Shown here piece by piece: positions 27,745-38,423 of a DNA stretch of 64,000 bases. The translations under genes and the position numbers were made by a program. The number at the start of each line of letters is the position of its first letter. The stretch's first letter is position 1. This stretch comes from Luzula sylvatica (Eukaryota > Streptophyta > Magnoliopsida > Poales > Juncaceae), in assembly GCA_946800325.1 (NCBI GenBank), contig OX326959.1, positions 43,092,551-43,156,550 on the forward strand, given 5' to 3'. The notes below the pieces were generated by a model, which worked only from the letters and a program-made list of their open reading frames with translations, was not told where the DNA came from and ran no database searches.

Positions 27745-28110
27745 AAAATAAATGATCAAATTAAGTAAAATTCGATAGCGAAAATTAAATCAAAACCTTG
27801 CAAGAATCTAATTTGACTTTACAAAATAATCTAATTTACAATATGACCATCTCTAAATTGATCAAAATAAAAACAGTAATGAAATAACAACCGAGAGGCT
27901 GAAAAGACAATACCTCAAAGGAGAAGCTTCAAAAACAGTTTGAGAGGTCGAAAGAGAATTAAAAAACAAATGAAAGAAAAATATTTGAGAGCTAGGACTG
28001 GAATGGTGAAGGAAATGGGCAGCGGACATATTTCTGAAATAAAGGCCGGTGAGAATTAGGAAAGAAGAGAGGAACGGTCGTCTCTCTCTTAATTGCATGC
28101 ATTGAACATT
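27745..28110 (-). promoter_or_regulatory. Promoter/leader/first-intron segment, copy II (inverted, degenerate)
   Basis: Read on the minus strand this matches 28289-28640 (copy III) over several hundred bases: CGACCGTTCCTCTCTTCTTTCC, CTCACCGGCCTTTATTT, CCATTTCCTTCACCATT, TTCGACCTCTCAAAC, GAAGCTTCTCCTTTGAGGTAT. The TATA sequence of copy III (TTTATAAATAC) is TTTCAGAAATA here, so this copy has probably lost core-promoter function. Confidence 0.65.
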
Positions 28111-28252
28111 TTTTAGTTACATACTTTGAAGAGAGGAGATGAACTGCATGTTTTATTGAGAATTTCAAAGTGCTTGTTTGAATAATATTTTCGCAAAAAA
28201 ATAACACGACATTCAAATCACAAGAAAATAAAACCTCTAAAATTGTGTAGTT

Positions 28253-28479
28253 GCCACGTGGCGTCTCAATCATACGTGTCGGTGTTCAATGTATGCAATT
28301 AAAAGAGAAACGACCGTTCCTCTCTTCTTTCCCAATTCTCACCGGCCTTTATTTTATAAATACACCCGCTGTCCATTTCCTTCACCATTGCAAATTGTAG
28401 CTCTCATATATTTCTCTTCTATTTGTTTTTTTTACTCTCCTTCGACCTCTCAAACGATTTCCGAGGCTTCTCCTTTCAG
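28253..28479 (+). promoter_or_regulatory. Promoter and 5' leader of the 106-aa gene (copy III)
   Basis: A palindromic G-box (CCACGTGG, 28254-28261) and an ABRE-like ACGTGTC (about 28274) lie 80-100 bp upstream of a good TATA box (TATAAATA, 28355-28362). A pyrimidine-rich leader follows, with a GT donor after TTTCAG at 28479. G-box and ABRE bind bZIP factors and often confer abscisic-acid or light response; that role here is inference. Confidence 0.55.
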
Positions 28480-29408
28480 GTATCGTTTTTTCAGCATCTC
28501 AGATGTTATTTCATTACTATTTTTTTTCCTTTGATCGGTTTAGAGACGATCATTTTGTAAAATAGGTTATCCGTAAAGTTAAATTAGGTGTTTCCGATTT
28601 TGTTTCAATTGTTTCTATTGAATTTTATTTACATTGATTTTTTACCTTTTCGGAATCAAAATTCAAAGTTATATGTAACAAATTTGATATTTTTTGGTTT
28701 AACTATGTGTAATTTGAGTTTAAAAGTATTTTTTATAGTTTTTATGTCCTATATATGGCTTGTACTGATGAAATATAGTCAAGATCAGACACAAATTTTG
28801 TGAGGATAATTTATTATGTTAAAAATTGAAGGTTGCTCTTCAGATCGAAATTTTAGAGGGATCTATCAAGTTTTGATTTGTTCTCGTTATTGTGTATATT
28901 GATTTTTGTTTATACTAAAAACTGGTTTTGAAATAGATGTAAGAACATTTTTACCAGATTTGTTTCTTGCCTTTTTCAGCCCAATTTCAATGGAAAATTA
29001 ACTTCTTCTTTTTAGTAATTGTCATTATTTTTTTATCTGGTTCAGTGGTTCTTATTTATAGAAAGTTTCATATTGGGATTTTTTTTTTGTAGTTCTACAC
29101 ATTTAGATTCATTTCTTTAGTTTTTTGTGGATTTGAATATCAAATATGTGAAAGATTAAATTTTAATTATTCTCTTTATTAAATTTTCATGCTCATTATA
29201 TAAAAGAAGTCTCGCCCGTTACAAATAAATTTCTAGCCCGTTACGAAATTAATTTTTTTTTGCCCGTTACATTGTTTTATTATCATTACTTTTGACTGAA
29301 TTCAAAATTGAGCACTTATTTCATCACGGAAGGTTTATGATTTCAAAGCGGTCTCGTTTTTTTCTTATAGTTTTCAAGTCCTTATATAGATTGTTTGAAA
29401 TTTAGATA

Positions 29409-29729
29409 ATGGACTCAACTTCTGATAATTCGTCGACCTGCTCCAAAATTCCAAAATATGTTTTAAACCCAACCCCGCTCAGGTACGCGTTACCTGGCAC
29501 CGAGCCATTGGTTAGGACCACTAAGGGCCAATCGCAATCATCCACACCCCCTTCTGTGAATACCTCATCAAGATCTTCAACAACCCTTTCGCAAGTCCCA
29601 ATTAACACGAAGAAGAGGTCTCGCGAACCCATATCAACTAATGAAGTCTTGATCGATGAGCAAACACTACCACTCGCTGCTAATGATGGGGCCGAAATGC
29701 AGTTGTCCCCGAAAGGACCAGGAAACTGA
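29409..29729 (+). CDS. Small unrecognised Ser/Thr-rich protein, 106 aa
   Basis: I do not recognise this protein. The ATG lies four bases after a good acceptor (GAAATTTAG at 29397-29405). The inferred gene has a non-coding first exon (about 28385-28479), an intron of about 926 bp (28480-29405) and one coding exon ending in TGA. The product is hydrophilic, rich in Ser, Thr and Pro, with a basic cluster KKRSREP (about residues 68-74) that could be a nuclear localisation signal. It has no signal peptide or membrane segment. The intron carries three GCCCGTTAC motifs (29215-29270). Base composition is richer in GC than the flanks, as expected for coding DNA. It could be a fragment of a larger or transposon-derived gene; the spliced leader is the main argument for a real gene. 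Confidence 0.45.
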   Translation: MDSTSDNSSTCSKIPKYVLNPTPLRYALPGTEPLVRTTKGQSQSSTPPSVNTSSRSSTTLSQVPINTKKRSREPISTNEVLIDEQTLPLAANDGAEMQLSPKGPGN

Positions 29730-30255
29730 AGGTGGAGGATTAGCCAACTGTTTCTTGGGTTTAAACTGAAAGAAATAATATTTTAGGCCGAATCGTTTAG
29801 TTTTTTGGGAAATAAAATATGTATCGAACATCATATTTATTTGGTATTTGTGTTTTAATTTTCATATGATATTGTAGGTATTGGTTGTTTATATTAATTA
29901 TAATGTAAACAATCATAAATTTGTGTTTTCATTTTACTGTCGTAAGAATATTATGTGATTCTTATAGTGTAATCGTAAAACAAAGACAATTAAACATGCA
30001 ACTCTAATCATATATAATATATTGTAACTACAAAAAAATAGTTTTAATGAAAATACTGAGGAAGGCTCAGACCTTTACTTCCTCAAAAAAAAAATTGTAT
30101 TATGACCCGGCCTAAGAGAAAAGAGAGGCCTATGACCTGTACCAACTGAGCCTGTCCAGAGCCGGGCCTGCCAAAAATAAAAGTCTTATATAATCACATT
30201 TAACTTATATTTGTATTATCAAACTAGGTATGTACAATAATATATTTGTTGATTG
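29730..30255. other. Intergenic DNA, putative 3' UTR of the 106-aa gene
   Basis: AT-rich, with AATAAA-like AAATAAAATATG at about 29809, a plausible polyadenylation signal. A short GC-rich patch at about 30100-30175 contains inverted GGCCT/AGGCC and GCCGGGCC words. Otherwise nothing recognised. Confidence 0.4.
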
Positions 30256-30272
30256 ATGATCACATTTAACTT

Positions 30273-32567
30273 TTCACAATTTTCAAATTCCCAAAATGGG
30301 TTTTTAAAGAAATTGACAAAATCAAGAAATTTTTTTTTTGGAAAGGAAACTCAAACTCAGGTTATAATTTAGTTAATTGGGAATTAGTATGTCAACCAAA
30401 ATCTAAAGGAGGGTTAGGAGTTATTAACTTAGAATTATTTAATAAAGTACTCCTAATTAAATGGTTATGGATTTACTACATATCAGATGATAAATTAGGA
30501 TGGAAAAATATAATTGGAGATATATCAGAAATAAATGCAGAAAATGCTAATAATAATAAAAATTACTCATATTTCTGGACTGATGTGATTAAAAACATTG
30601 ATTTCTTTAATGACAGCCTACATATCATAATAGGAAATGGAGAAAAATCTAATTTCTGGAAAGGCAGATGGAATAATAATCAACCTCTATACTTAAAATT
30701 AAAGAATTATACTCATATAGTGAAAACAAAATTGGAACAGTAAAATACTTCATGCAAAAAATAAATGAAACTAACTTATATACTAGTCTAGGGATAGTAG
30801 TACCTTTGTCAAATCTGGCCAATGAGCAATACTTAGATCTTAGCAAATTTGGGCATCACTTGACCTCAATACATCACAAAAAGATGAGATACAGTGGAAA
30901 TGGAACAAAAATAAGGGTTATACATGTAAAAGTACATATCAAACAATCATAAAAGGAGTATATGTTGAATCATATTATAAGAATATTTGGAAAATAAAAA
31001 TTCATCTTAAAATACAAATATTTCTATGGTTAATGTGCAAAAGAAAATTACTTACCATAGATTCATTGCAGAGGAAATGATGGCATATACCTAATAGGTG
31101 TCCACTTTGCAAAATAACTGAAGAAAATGTTGATCATTTAATTAGCCATTGCCATTTCATTAACAATATATGGAAAAAAACTACATAATATATTAGAGAT
31201 GCATATATTGCATAATTTCAATCCACTGGATATTATTATAAATAAAAAAGAAAATAAGGATTACCAAATACTATTAAGCATATCTATGTATCAATTTTGG
31301 TTAGAAAGATGTAGGAGATCATTCACAAATGTGCAATTAAATGAATGGCAAATAATAAATAATATACTATATGAATTCAAGCTAAATCAAACTGAAAATT
31401 TTGATGACCTAAATTTCTCAGATTTCAAAAATTGGATTCCAGATAAGGGACAAACAAACAATGCAATGCAAAATTTACCAATTGATATATTCTCAGATGG
31501 AAACCTACACGATAATCCAATTTTGTATTATGCAGGGAATACTGGAAACCTAGATGAGGAAGAAATTAGGAGTGAAGATGAAGGGCAAATGGATGATAGA
31601 AGACTGTGGTGGTTCCAAACAACTGGAAATCAATTGAATCAGCAAGCAAACATTCAAATCACAGAAGAACAACAACGAGAAGAAGATCCTGCCTTTTTGC
31701 AAATCTACGAGAATTTGAGAGATTTTGTGGTTTAGAAGATTACAAGGGAGGATGAAGAAGCGCAAAGTTGGAAGCTTTATTGAAACTCATATAAACAACC
31801 AATCTTTTCGACAAACCAGAGAAACAATCACTCAAACTAATAAAAAGTTGGAAGCTTTACTGAAATAAATGGAGAAGGGAGCAAGCCCAAAAAGCTTAGT
31901 GCTTCAAGAAGAACCTCGCACATAAAGAAACAGAGCAAACCAGCCTCAACATGTGCGGAGTTCTTCAAGAAGGACAAACCTCAAAAGAGCGGGTGTCGGT
32001 ACTCAAGGGAAGACTGAAATTGCGTGAGAAGAGGAGTTCCGAGTTTGAGTGAGAAGAAGAATGCTCAATTAAGGGGGCTTAAATAAGAGGGAAGCTCACC
32101 GGCACAAGTCCACGAGATCTTGGCATCAACCAACATGTGACGGGAGCTCAGACTAGCTCAGAGGGCATCAATGGCGAAGAGTACCGAGGAGGAAACTATG
32201 GGAGAGAGTAACGGTCAAGCAGGGATAAGATCAGGGAAACGGGAAACTGAATAACGCAAAAACCAGGATTAAAGATCCAAATTATAGAGGGAAAGCAAAG
32301 TCAGATTCAGCAAACCCGGCAATTGAGAACTGGGAAATACAAATCCGGTTTATTTCAATTCTAAGGATTATAGGTTATATTAGTTTTGTTATTTATATTT
32401 AGTTTTATTTTACAGTTTATTATAGGGTTATCTAAATATACACATTAAGAAGGTGATTAGTACCTTCTAAACGAGTAGTTAGTTAACACCAAAATTTTAT
32501 AAAATCTAATTTTTATAAAGCAATAGAAGTAGGACACACGAACTTACTCTATTTTCATCAAAAAAAA
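30273..32567 (+). pseudogene. 5'-truncated L1-type LINE with target-site duplication
   Basis: ATGATCACATTTAACTT occurs immediately before (30256-30272) and after (32568-32584) the element, a 17-bp target duplication. The insert ends in an A run (32560-32568). The first 450 bp translate to the end of a LINE reverse transcriptase (NWELVCQPKSKGGLGVINL, KVLLIKWLW, FWTDVIKNIDFF, GNGEKSNFWKGRW), followed by a zinc-binding RVT domain (KIQIFLWLMCKRKLLT, CPLC...DHLISHCHF). The frame has stops and shifts, with a remaining 178-codon open frame at 31199-31735. About 0.8 kb of 3' untranslated sequence follows. A retroposed, dead-on-arrival copy of a different subfamily from 24371-25634. Confidence 0.88.
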
Positions 32568-32585
32568 ATGATCACATTTAACTTA

Positions 32586-34137
32586 ACTGATCATGAATAT
32601 TATATTACCAAATCATTAACATATATGTTGAGGATATATATTGGATAGACTCGATGTAAAAATATACACGACAATGACATGTTTCACTGGTGTTTCTCAT
32701 AATCTAATGTATGAGTAGTATCTTAACATGATTTAAGCACTGAATCCTGCATGAGGATCCTTGGGCGTGTTTGCTAGCACAGTTTTGTATAGTTGCCGGA
32801 AACTAAATTATGAATATAAGGAAGCTATGATAGCAGGAATATACAAAAACTATGAGCGTAGGATGTTTTAAAGATATTTGATGGAATTCTATAACTATTA
32901 TATTTAATTCTTGTTCATATCAAAACATTATAATTATGTGACATAAATAAATCATAGCAATAATTTACAATTATTATATTTTAAATAATACAAATGGAAG
33001 AAAAATATTTTGATACATATTTCCAATAAATTCTTCAATTAGCACCGACAAATATTTGTAGTTCGAAATTTGTTAAATGTATTCATCTGATATTTACCGA
33101 ATTATTAATTTTTTATTATTTATGAATTTTTTGTATCGCTTTTCAATTTGTATTTTTCAATTTAAGTTATTATTAATTTTTCATGGAATTCTATGTAATG
33201 TGTTTACTTAATAAATTTAATTCTATAATTTTTATTTCTTCGAATTATGCTTAATTAAATAAATAATTTTTTTACATAAATTAAAGTAAAGTAAGAGGCA
33301 ATTTTTTGTTGAATAAATTAACAAGATAGATTATATATTGAATTAAGTTTAATATTAGGACACAAAGAAGAAAATTTTATAATTATTATGATGAGTAAAA
33401 ATAATTATTTAATTGTTTCTTTCACCAAAACTAGCAAAAGTACGATCTTAGGTCAGTTTTCAAAACCCAACAAGATATACATATTTCCAATATTCTGGTA
33501 AGCTTTCAATTCCATTCCTTGCCTTCATATTAATGACTCGGACCCCTACATTGAAAATCCATAAGAGCGTGTTTGCTAGTGCAGTTTTATATAGTTGCAC
33601 GAAGTTAATAGTTGCACGAAGCTAATATATGAATATCATGAAATTATGATAGCAACAATATACCAAAACTACGAGTGTATGATGTTTCAAAAGGTGTTTG
33701 ATGAAAATACTAGGATTAAACGTAGGAAGTGAATAAAATATTGTAATAGTATATTATTTCTTATGAAATTCATTATTTTTTAGAGAATATGATTTTTCTA
33801 ATACAACTATTTTTTAGAGAAAATACGGAGAAATGTGAGTGAACAAGAAATATAATGGAGGATTATCTAATTTTCCGGATATTAAAGAAAAAAAACCTCA
33901 TGTTTTGGATGCTTCTCAAAACCCCTCTAAACAAAATTTCATTTTCAAATATCTCACTATATTTTTTGGTTTTTTTTATAATTTAAAATGTTCATAATAT
34001 TTTTTAATATGTAATAATTTAAAAAATATATATATTGCCAATATATTTTCTAGGTATGTTTTAATATTATTGTTTATTTTATTATTATTTGATGTTAGTT
34101 TTAAAAATAATATATGTTCAAAAATACTTATGAAAAT
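32586..34137. repeat. Intergenic DNA with a dispersed repeat pair
   Basis: GCGTGTTTGCTAG and the following roughly 120 bp (CAGTTTTRTATAGTTGC, AACTATGAGYGTA, GATGTTTYAAA) occur at 32765-32884 and again, with a short internal duplication of AGTTGCACGAAG, at 33566-33703. Probably two copies of one small element. The rest is AT-rich without genes. Confidence 0.55.
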
Positions 34138-34317
34138 TTATATGATGAGAGGGTTTTTGGCTTGTTTAATATGTCGTTGTGGTAAAACCCCGAACAATCA
34201 ACAAAATTTGTAATCTAAGTTTGTACAGTGGCAAATGTATAGATTCGTTCCACGGGGAGCAATTGCGTCAAAATTCGGATCAAAATGGATGAGAAATAAC
34301 GAAGAAAATTCACAGAA

Positions 34318-34680
34318 GATAGTCCGTTACAACGGAATTAAGTTCCGTTACAACGGACATTAGGGTTATGTCTAACTTGGAGATTGATATGAACGTCCGT
34401 TACAACGGAGAATAGTCCGTTATAACGGAAAGAGGTAATCCGTTATAACGGATAGGAGTAGCGTTATAACGGATTGGTTGATCCGTTACAACGGACTCTT
34501 ATGTCCGTTACAACGCACTAGTATGAGTGATATTGAATGCTTTTCCTTGCTGGTCCGTTACAACGGAAGTAAAGTGCGTTACAACGGAGTACCAACAGAC
34601 TGAAAGTCAGGTACAAACCGAATGGTCCGTTACAACGCAAGTTAGGTTCCGTTACAACGGAACTTGTTCTGGATTTCGAA
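34318..34680. repeat. Palindrome array TCCGTTNNAACGGA, 12 units
   Basis: Twelve palindromes or near palindromes at about 25-45 bp spacing. Most have AC or AT as the central pair. A few carry a single change in one arm (AACGCA for AACGGA). It lies in the transcribed R/U5 part of the LTR in element sense. Confidence 0.9.
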
Positions 34681-34685
34681 ATTGT

Positions 34686-34941
34686 CTTTTCTTGTAATTC
34701 TTGTAGTTTAAATTCGAATTGGATTTGTGTAAAGAATTCTCGGTTTAATGAATTGAGGGTTTGTTTTGAGATTAAACCAAGGGAGATTTAGACTAAATTC
34801 AAGGCAGTAATTAAAAGTAAGAGATCAAGTAAAAGCACTAACAAAGATTTGATTCAAGTAACAAGAACTAAAGATTCATTAAACCGAGAATTCTTTACAC
34901 AAATCCAATTCGAATTTAAACTACAAGAATTACAAGAAAAG
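34686..34941. repeat. Perfect 68-bp inverted repeat inside one LTR
   Basis: The left arm 34686-34753 is the exact reverse complement of 34874-34941, with a 120-bp loop. The partner LTR (43922-43947 region) lacks the left arm and reads TTGTAATTTGAATTTAGG instead. The repeat must therefore be a private event in this LTR. Confidence 0.9.
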
Positions 34942-35336
34942 AAAGAAAACACCTAGAGAGATGAAGTGAGCTCCGAGTCTCGTCTTGGATGACTTCCTTG
35001 TTGTTTTGAGATGCTAGTGAGCTAGGCAACTCGCACAACACGTTCCTTTCGTACCAATTCACCCGTCAATAGAAGAGAGCTTCGTACCGGTTGAGTGAAC
35101 TCGAGATTGCAAGAAGTCCAATTGGAAGAAAGCTCCCGAGTGGAATATAGAATGCTCGACTCCTTGCTTGCGTGGATTCGGATGAAGAAAGCTCCACCTC
35201 AATCCTCGCAACTCGATCTTCGTCGAAGTGTAAACCGATTCACCGAATGAAGTGAGCTTCTATTCGGTGATCGATCTTAGAAAATTATCGTTCGTAGTTG
35301 CAATTCTTGCGTGTTCTTGAAAGTTCTTGGACTTGC

Positions 35337-35338
<2 letters not shown>

Positions 35339-35424
<86 letters not shown>
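35339..35424 (-). repeat. (GA)n / (CT)n leader tract of the LTR
   Basis: In element sense this is a (CT)n run just downstream of the TATA box. It is 86 bp here, about 39 bp in the partner LTR (44531-44569) and 40 bp in the solo LTR (4419-4458). Position is conserved and length is not. It resembles the pyrimidine patch of plant promoters and leaders. Confidence 0.8.
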
Positions 35425-35427
<3 letters not shown>

Positions 35428-35886
35428 GGCGTAAAAGAGCGTGCCAAACTCGTGGCTCTTGTGGTCATATTTATAGCACTCATGGAGTCTTCTTATTGGC
35501 CACGAGTTGGTGGAGAGGATTGGGGGTAAGGAGGTAATTTCCATCAAAGGTAGGTGGGCAGGATAAGGGCTAAGGATTGAGTGGTTTTCGTGTAGACTTT
35601 TGTGTAAGTTTCTATCATGATAATTGTTTGCCTCCCGTCTCATTCATGTACCGAATATATCGGTGTAATATATCGTTTTCACTCCTCTTGACGTGTTGGA
35701 GACAACTACACTCTCCAAATTCCCAGAAATTCCTTCTAATTCCTGTGATTAAGCAATAAAACACACTTAGTGAAGAAATATTCATGTTATCTCAAATATG
35801 ATTAATAAAGTATATAGAATTGTTCTTCACAAGGGCTAAAATCCCCAAATTAAGCATTAAATTTGTGCCTTATTTGCCTCACATTA

Positions 35887-35930
35887 AATACCCCCACACT
35901 TAAATCCTTGATCGTCCTCGATCAATTAGA
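35887..35930 (-). other. Polypurine tract (PPT) next to the 3' LTR
   Basis: On the minus strand AAGTGTGGGGGTATT lies directly upstream of the 3' LTR, preceded by GAGGACGATCAAGG. This is the usual plant gypsy arrangement for priming plus-strand DNA synthesis. A near copy of the block lies at 37672-37715. Confidence 0.75.
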
Positions 35931-36439
35931 GTATAAAAGTCAAACATAAGAGAGAATTGTATAAGATTTTGTTGAAGTTATATTGTTGGTTCAAAAACTA
36001 ATTTCACAAAGCAAATTGGGGCACTCTCATTTCATCATGATTACTAATATTTGAGAAAAGTATAGTTTGATCAAATGTAGAATCTATTTCAATAAATTTC
36101 ATAAATTCGAAGAGTTTAATAGAGCAAATGATCTCAACCGAAAAAGATGATTAAACACCATCATTCAACTCTTTTCACTCCACTATTCACAAGGATTATT
36201 ATGAAAAAGCATTAGCGAAAACCAATTTTTTCCGTTTTGCAAAAATCATTTCTTAAATGTAATTTGTCACTTTTAAACCGTTCGGTACGTTAGTACTTGG
36301 TTCATCTTCGATTTCTATTAAATTTTCCCAACTTGCGCTCGATTTTTGAACTCCTTTTTATTCTTTTTATTCTTTTTATTCTTTTTTTCTTCTTTTCTTT
36401 TCTTTTGTTCGTTATTGCTTTCGATGGTCCCCATGTGTG

Positions 36440-36740
36440 TCCTTTGGGATAACAAGTGGTCATGACTCTCACACCACTCATTACTTAGTAAAACCCCATG
36501 GATCCGCGCAATCTTTAGCCAACAAGTGGTCATGACTCACACCACTCATTACTTAATCAATCGCACGGACTCGACAATCGAAAGCGCTTTAATCCGTGAT
36601 TGTAGAAAACTTTTTTGCATCGACTCTTGATCATGACTCACACCAAGAACCGGCTACTTTGGTTTACTACGACTCATGCACCCCTTTAGCCAACAAGTGG
36701 TTATGACTCACACCACTCATTACTTAATCAAGGTGCATGA
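36440..36740. repeat. Three-copy repeat in the 3' non-coding region of the retrotransposon
   Basis: CAACAAGTGGTCATGACTC with CACACCACTCATTACTTA recurs at about 36448, 36520 and 36690, spaced 70-170 bp. It is non-coding and lies between the two PPT-like blocks. Confidence 0.75.
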
Positions 36741-37249
36741 GCTCATCGAATCAAGCTTTGAGCGCAAATTGGTTCCCGTTAGTGTAATTTTGAATCCCCA
36801 TGAACGGTCGAGCTCTTTAAGTGCAAATGGTCATATTTTAGATTCAAGCAAAACTTACTAAATTTGTTCAAGCAAAGCTTTTTAGAAATTCCAAGTTTAA
36901 AATGGGTTTATTTATTGAAAATGGTGTGTCATGTAAATCAAGGATTGATCAATTTGTCAAAAACTTATGAATTTAGTGAATTCATTGATTAGGGTTTGAA
37001 TCCCCGAAAGAATCTCTTAAAGATTTCAACCACAATTCTTCAAATATTATGTAAAATTAGAATTTTGAGAGTAGAAATGGTGGTTCGGTGAAAATTCGTT
37101 TAAAAACCAACAATTTTAATTCAATGAAGTGGAGAAAAATCTTTTTATGCATTTATTGCTTGACTTATTTATCATTGATGCTCAGGGTTCAAAAAATAAT
37201 GTTAATTATTCGAAAATTTTAATTAAAAGAAAAAACTTGCCAGAAACTA

Positions 37250-37592
37250 TTCCGTTACAACGCAGTGTAAAGTCCGTTACAACGGACATTGAGGTCCGTT
37301 TCAACGTACTAACTGCGTTATAACGGAGAACTATTCGTAGCTTAGTTTGAAAATTCTGAGTATGTCCGTTGCAACGGACATTGAGGTCCGTTACAACGCA
37401 CATAGTTCTGGCAAATTTTGGGAATTTACCGTTGCAACGCAATTTCCTGTGTTTTTCATGTCCGTTGCAACGGTATTTTCCATCCGTTATAATGCAATTC
37501 TCTTCCGTTACAACGGAACTCTTGGCGCCAGTCGAATTTTTAAATTTCTGTACAGTCCGTTACAACGGACATTGAGGTCCGTTACAACGGAA
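37250..37592. repeat. Internal palindrome array, 12 units
   Basis: A second cluster of CCGTTNNAACGG palindromes lies inside the retrotransposon between the integrase end and the 3' LTR. Units are more degenerate than in the LTR (GTTTCAACGT, TTATAATGCA). Spacers differ from those of the LTR array, so it is not a simple LTR duplicate. Confidence 0.85.
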
Positions 37593-37671
37593 TAGCTGGC
37601 CATATCAAAAAAATTTGAATTTTCCCTGATTTTTTAAATTTTTAATTGGGCTCATACAGGTCAAAGGTTGT

Positions 37672-37715
37672 ATGTTACCCCCCCACACTTAGAGATTACT
37701 TGTCCTCAAGTATAA
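37672..37715 (-). other. Second PPT-like block
   Basis: On the minus strand GAGGACAAGTAATC is followed by CTAAGTGTGGGGGGGTAA, the same arrangement as at 35887-35930. It lies about 120 bp after the integrase stop, where related elements usually have their only PPT. The 1.8 kb between the two blocks may be an acquired segment. Confidence 0.6.
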
Positions 37716-37832
37716 AAAAAATCAAAAATTCCAAAAAGAGGGATAATAGAGAGATACAACCTTTGATGCGTGGGCGTGCCTCCCTCGCTAGCGCTCTTGT
37801 TTAACGTCTTGAGCTCGACTTGGCCGAGCTCA

Positions 37833-38423
37833 TCATTGTGAGGTGTCGTTGGGCTCTAGAGCTTGCTCCTCCATCCACCCGGTTTCGAAGTTTGCGTGGT
37901 AGTGCTTGAGTCGATGGCCGTTCACTTTGAATGTTTTGCTCGTTTCTTCGCTTCGAATTTCGACAACCCCAAATGTAGTCACATTGGTGACCACAAAAGG
38001 GCCGATCCATCGGGACCGAAGTTTCCTGGGGAAAAGTTTGAGACGAGAGTTGAATAACAACACTCTTTCCCCTACTTGGAATTCTTTCTTTTGAATCATT
38101 CGGTCATGAAACCTCTTTGCTTTTGCCTTGCACGAGCTCGAATTATCGTAGGCCTCTTGCCGGAATTCGTCTAGCTCGAGTAATTGAAGCTTACGCACCG
38201 ATGCGTCCTTCGGGTAGTCGAGGGCAAATTGCTTGATCGCCCAAAAGGCCTTGTGCTCTAACTCGACCGGTAAATGGCACGCCTTTCCGTACACGAGTTT
38301 GAAAGGAGTCATACCTATTGGCGTTTTGAAAGCGGTACGGTACGCCCAAAGTGCGTCGCCGAGTCGAGTACTCCAATCCTTTCGTGTCGGGTTCACCACC
38401 TTCTCCAAAATAGACTTTATTTC
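37833..38423 (-). pseudogene. Integrase C-terminal part, after the in-frame stop
   Basis: Continues in the same frame as the main pol frame, beyond the stop at 38424-38426. It contains the conserved C-terminal integrase region ([36 protein letters not shown], and the GPF box in [14 protein letters not shown]). Ends at a TGA/TAA-type stop at 37833. The first methionine downstream of the break is at 38408. Confidence 0.9.

Larger units (their letters stand above)
34143..35886 (-). repeat. LTR (3' LTR in element sense), 1744 bp
   Basis: Starts TGATGAGAGG and ends CCTCACATTA; the other LTR ends TCA, so the terminal CA is mutated to TA. It contains 12 CCGTT/AACGG palindromes (34318-34680), a 68-bp inverted repeat absent from the partner LTR, a (GA)n tract of 86 bp (35339-35424), and the TATA region (minus strand TATAAATA near 35475). 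Confidence 0.95.

Noticed and set aside
27862..28534. 78- to 93-codon frames on both strands in the inverted promoter copies
   Set aside because: They cover TATA boxes, leaders and splice donors; similarity between the copies is at DNA level and the frames include non-coding parts.
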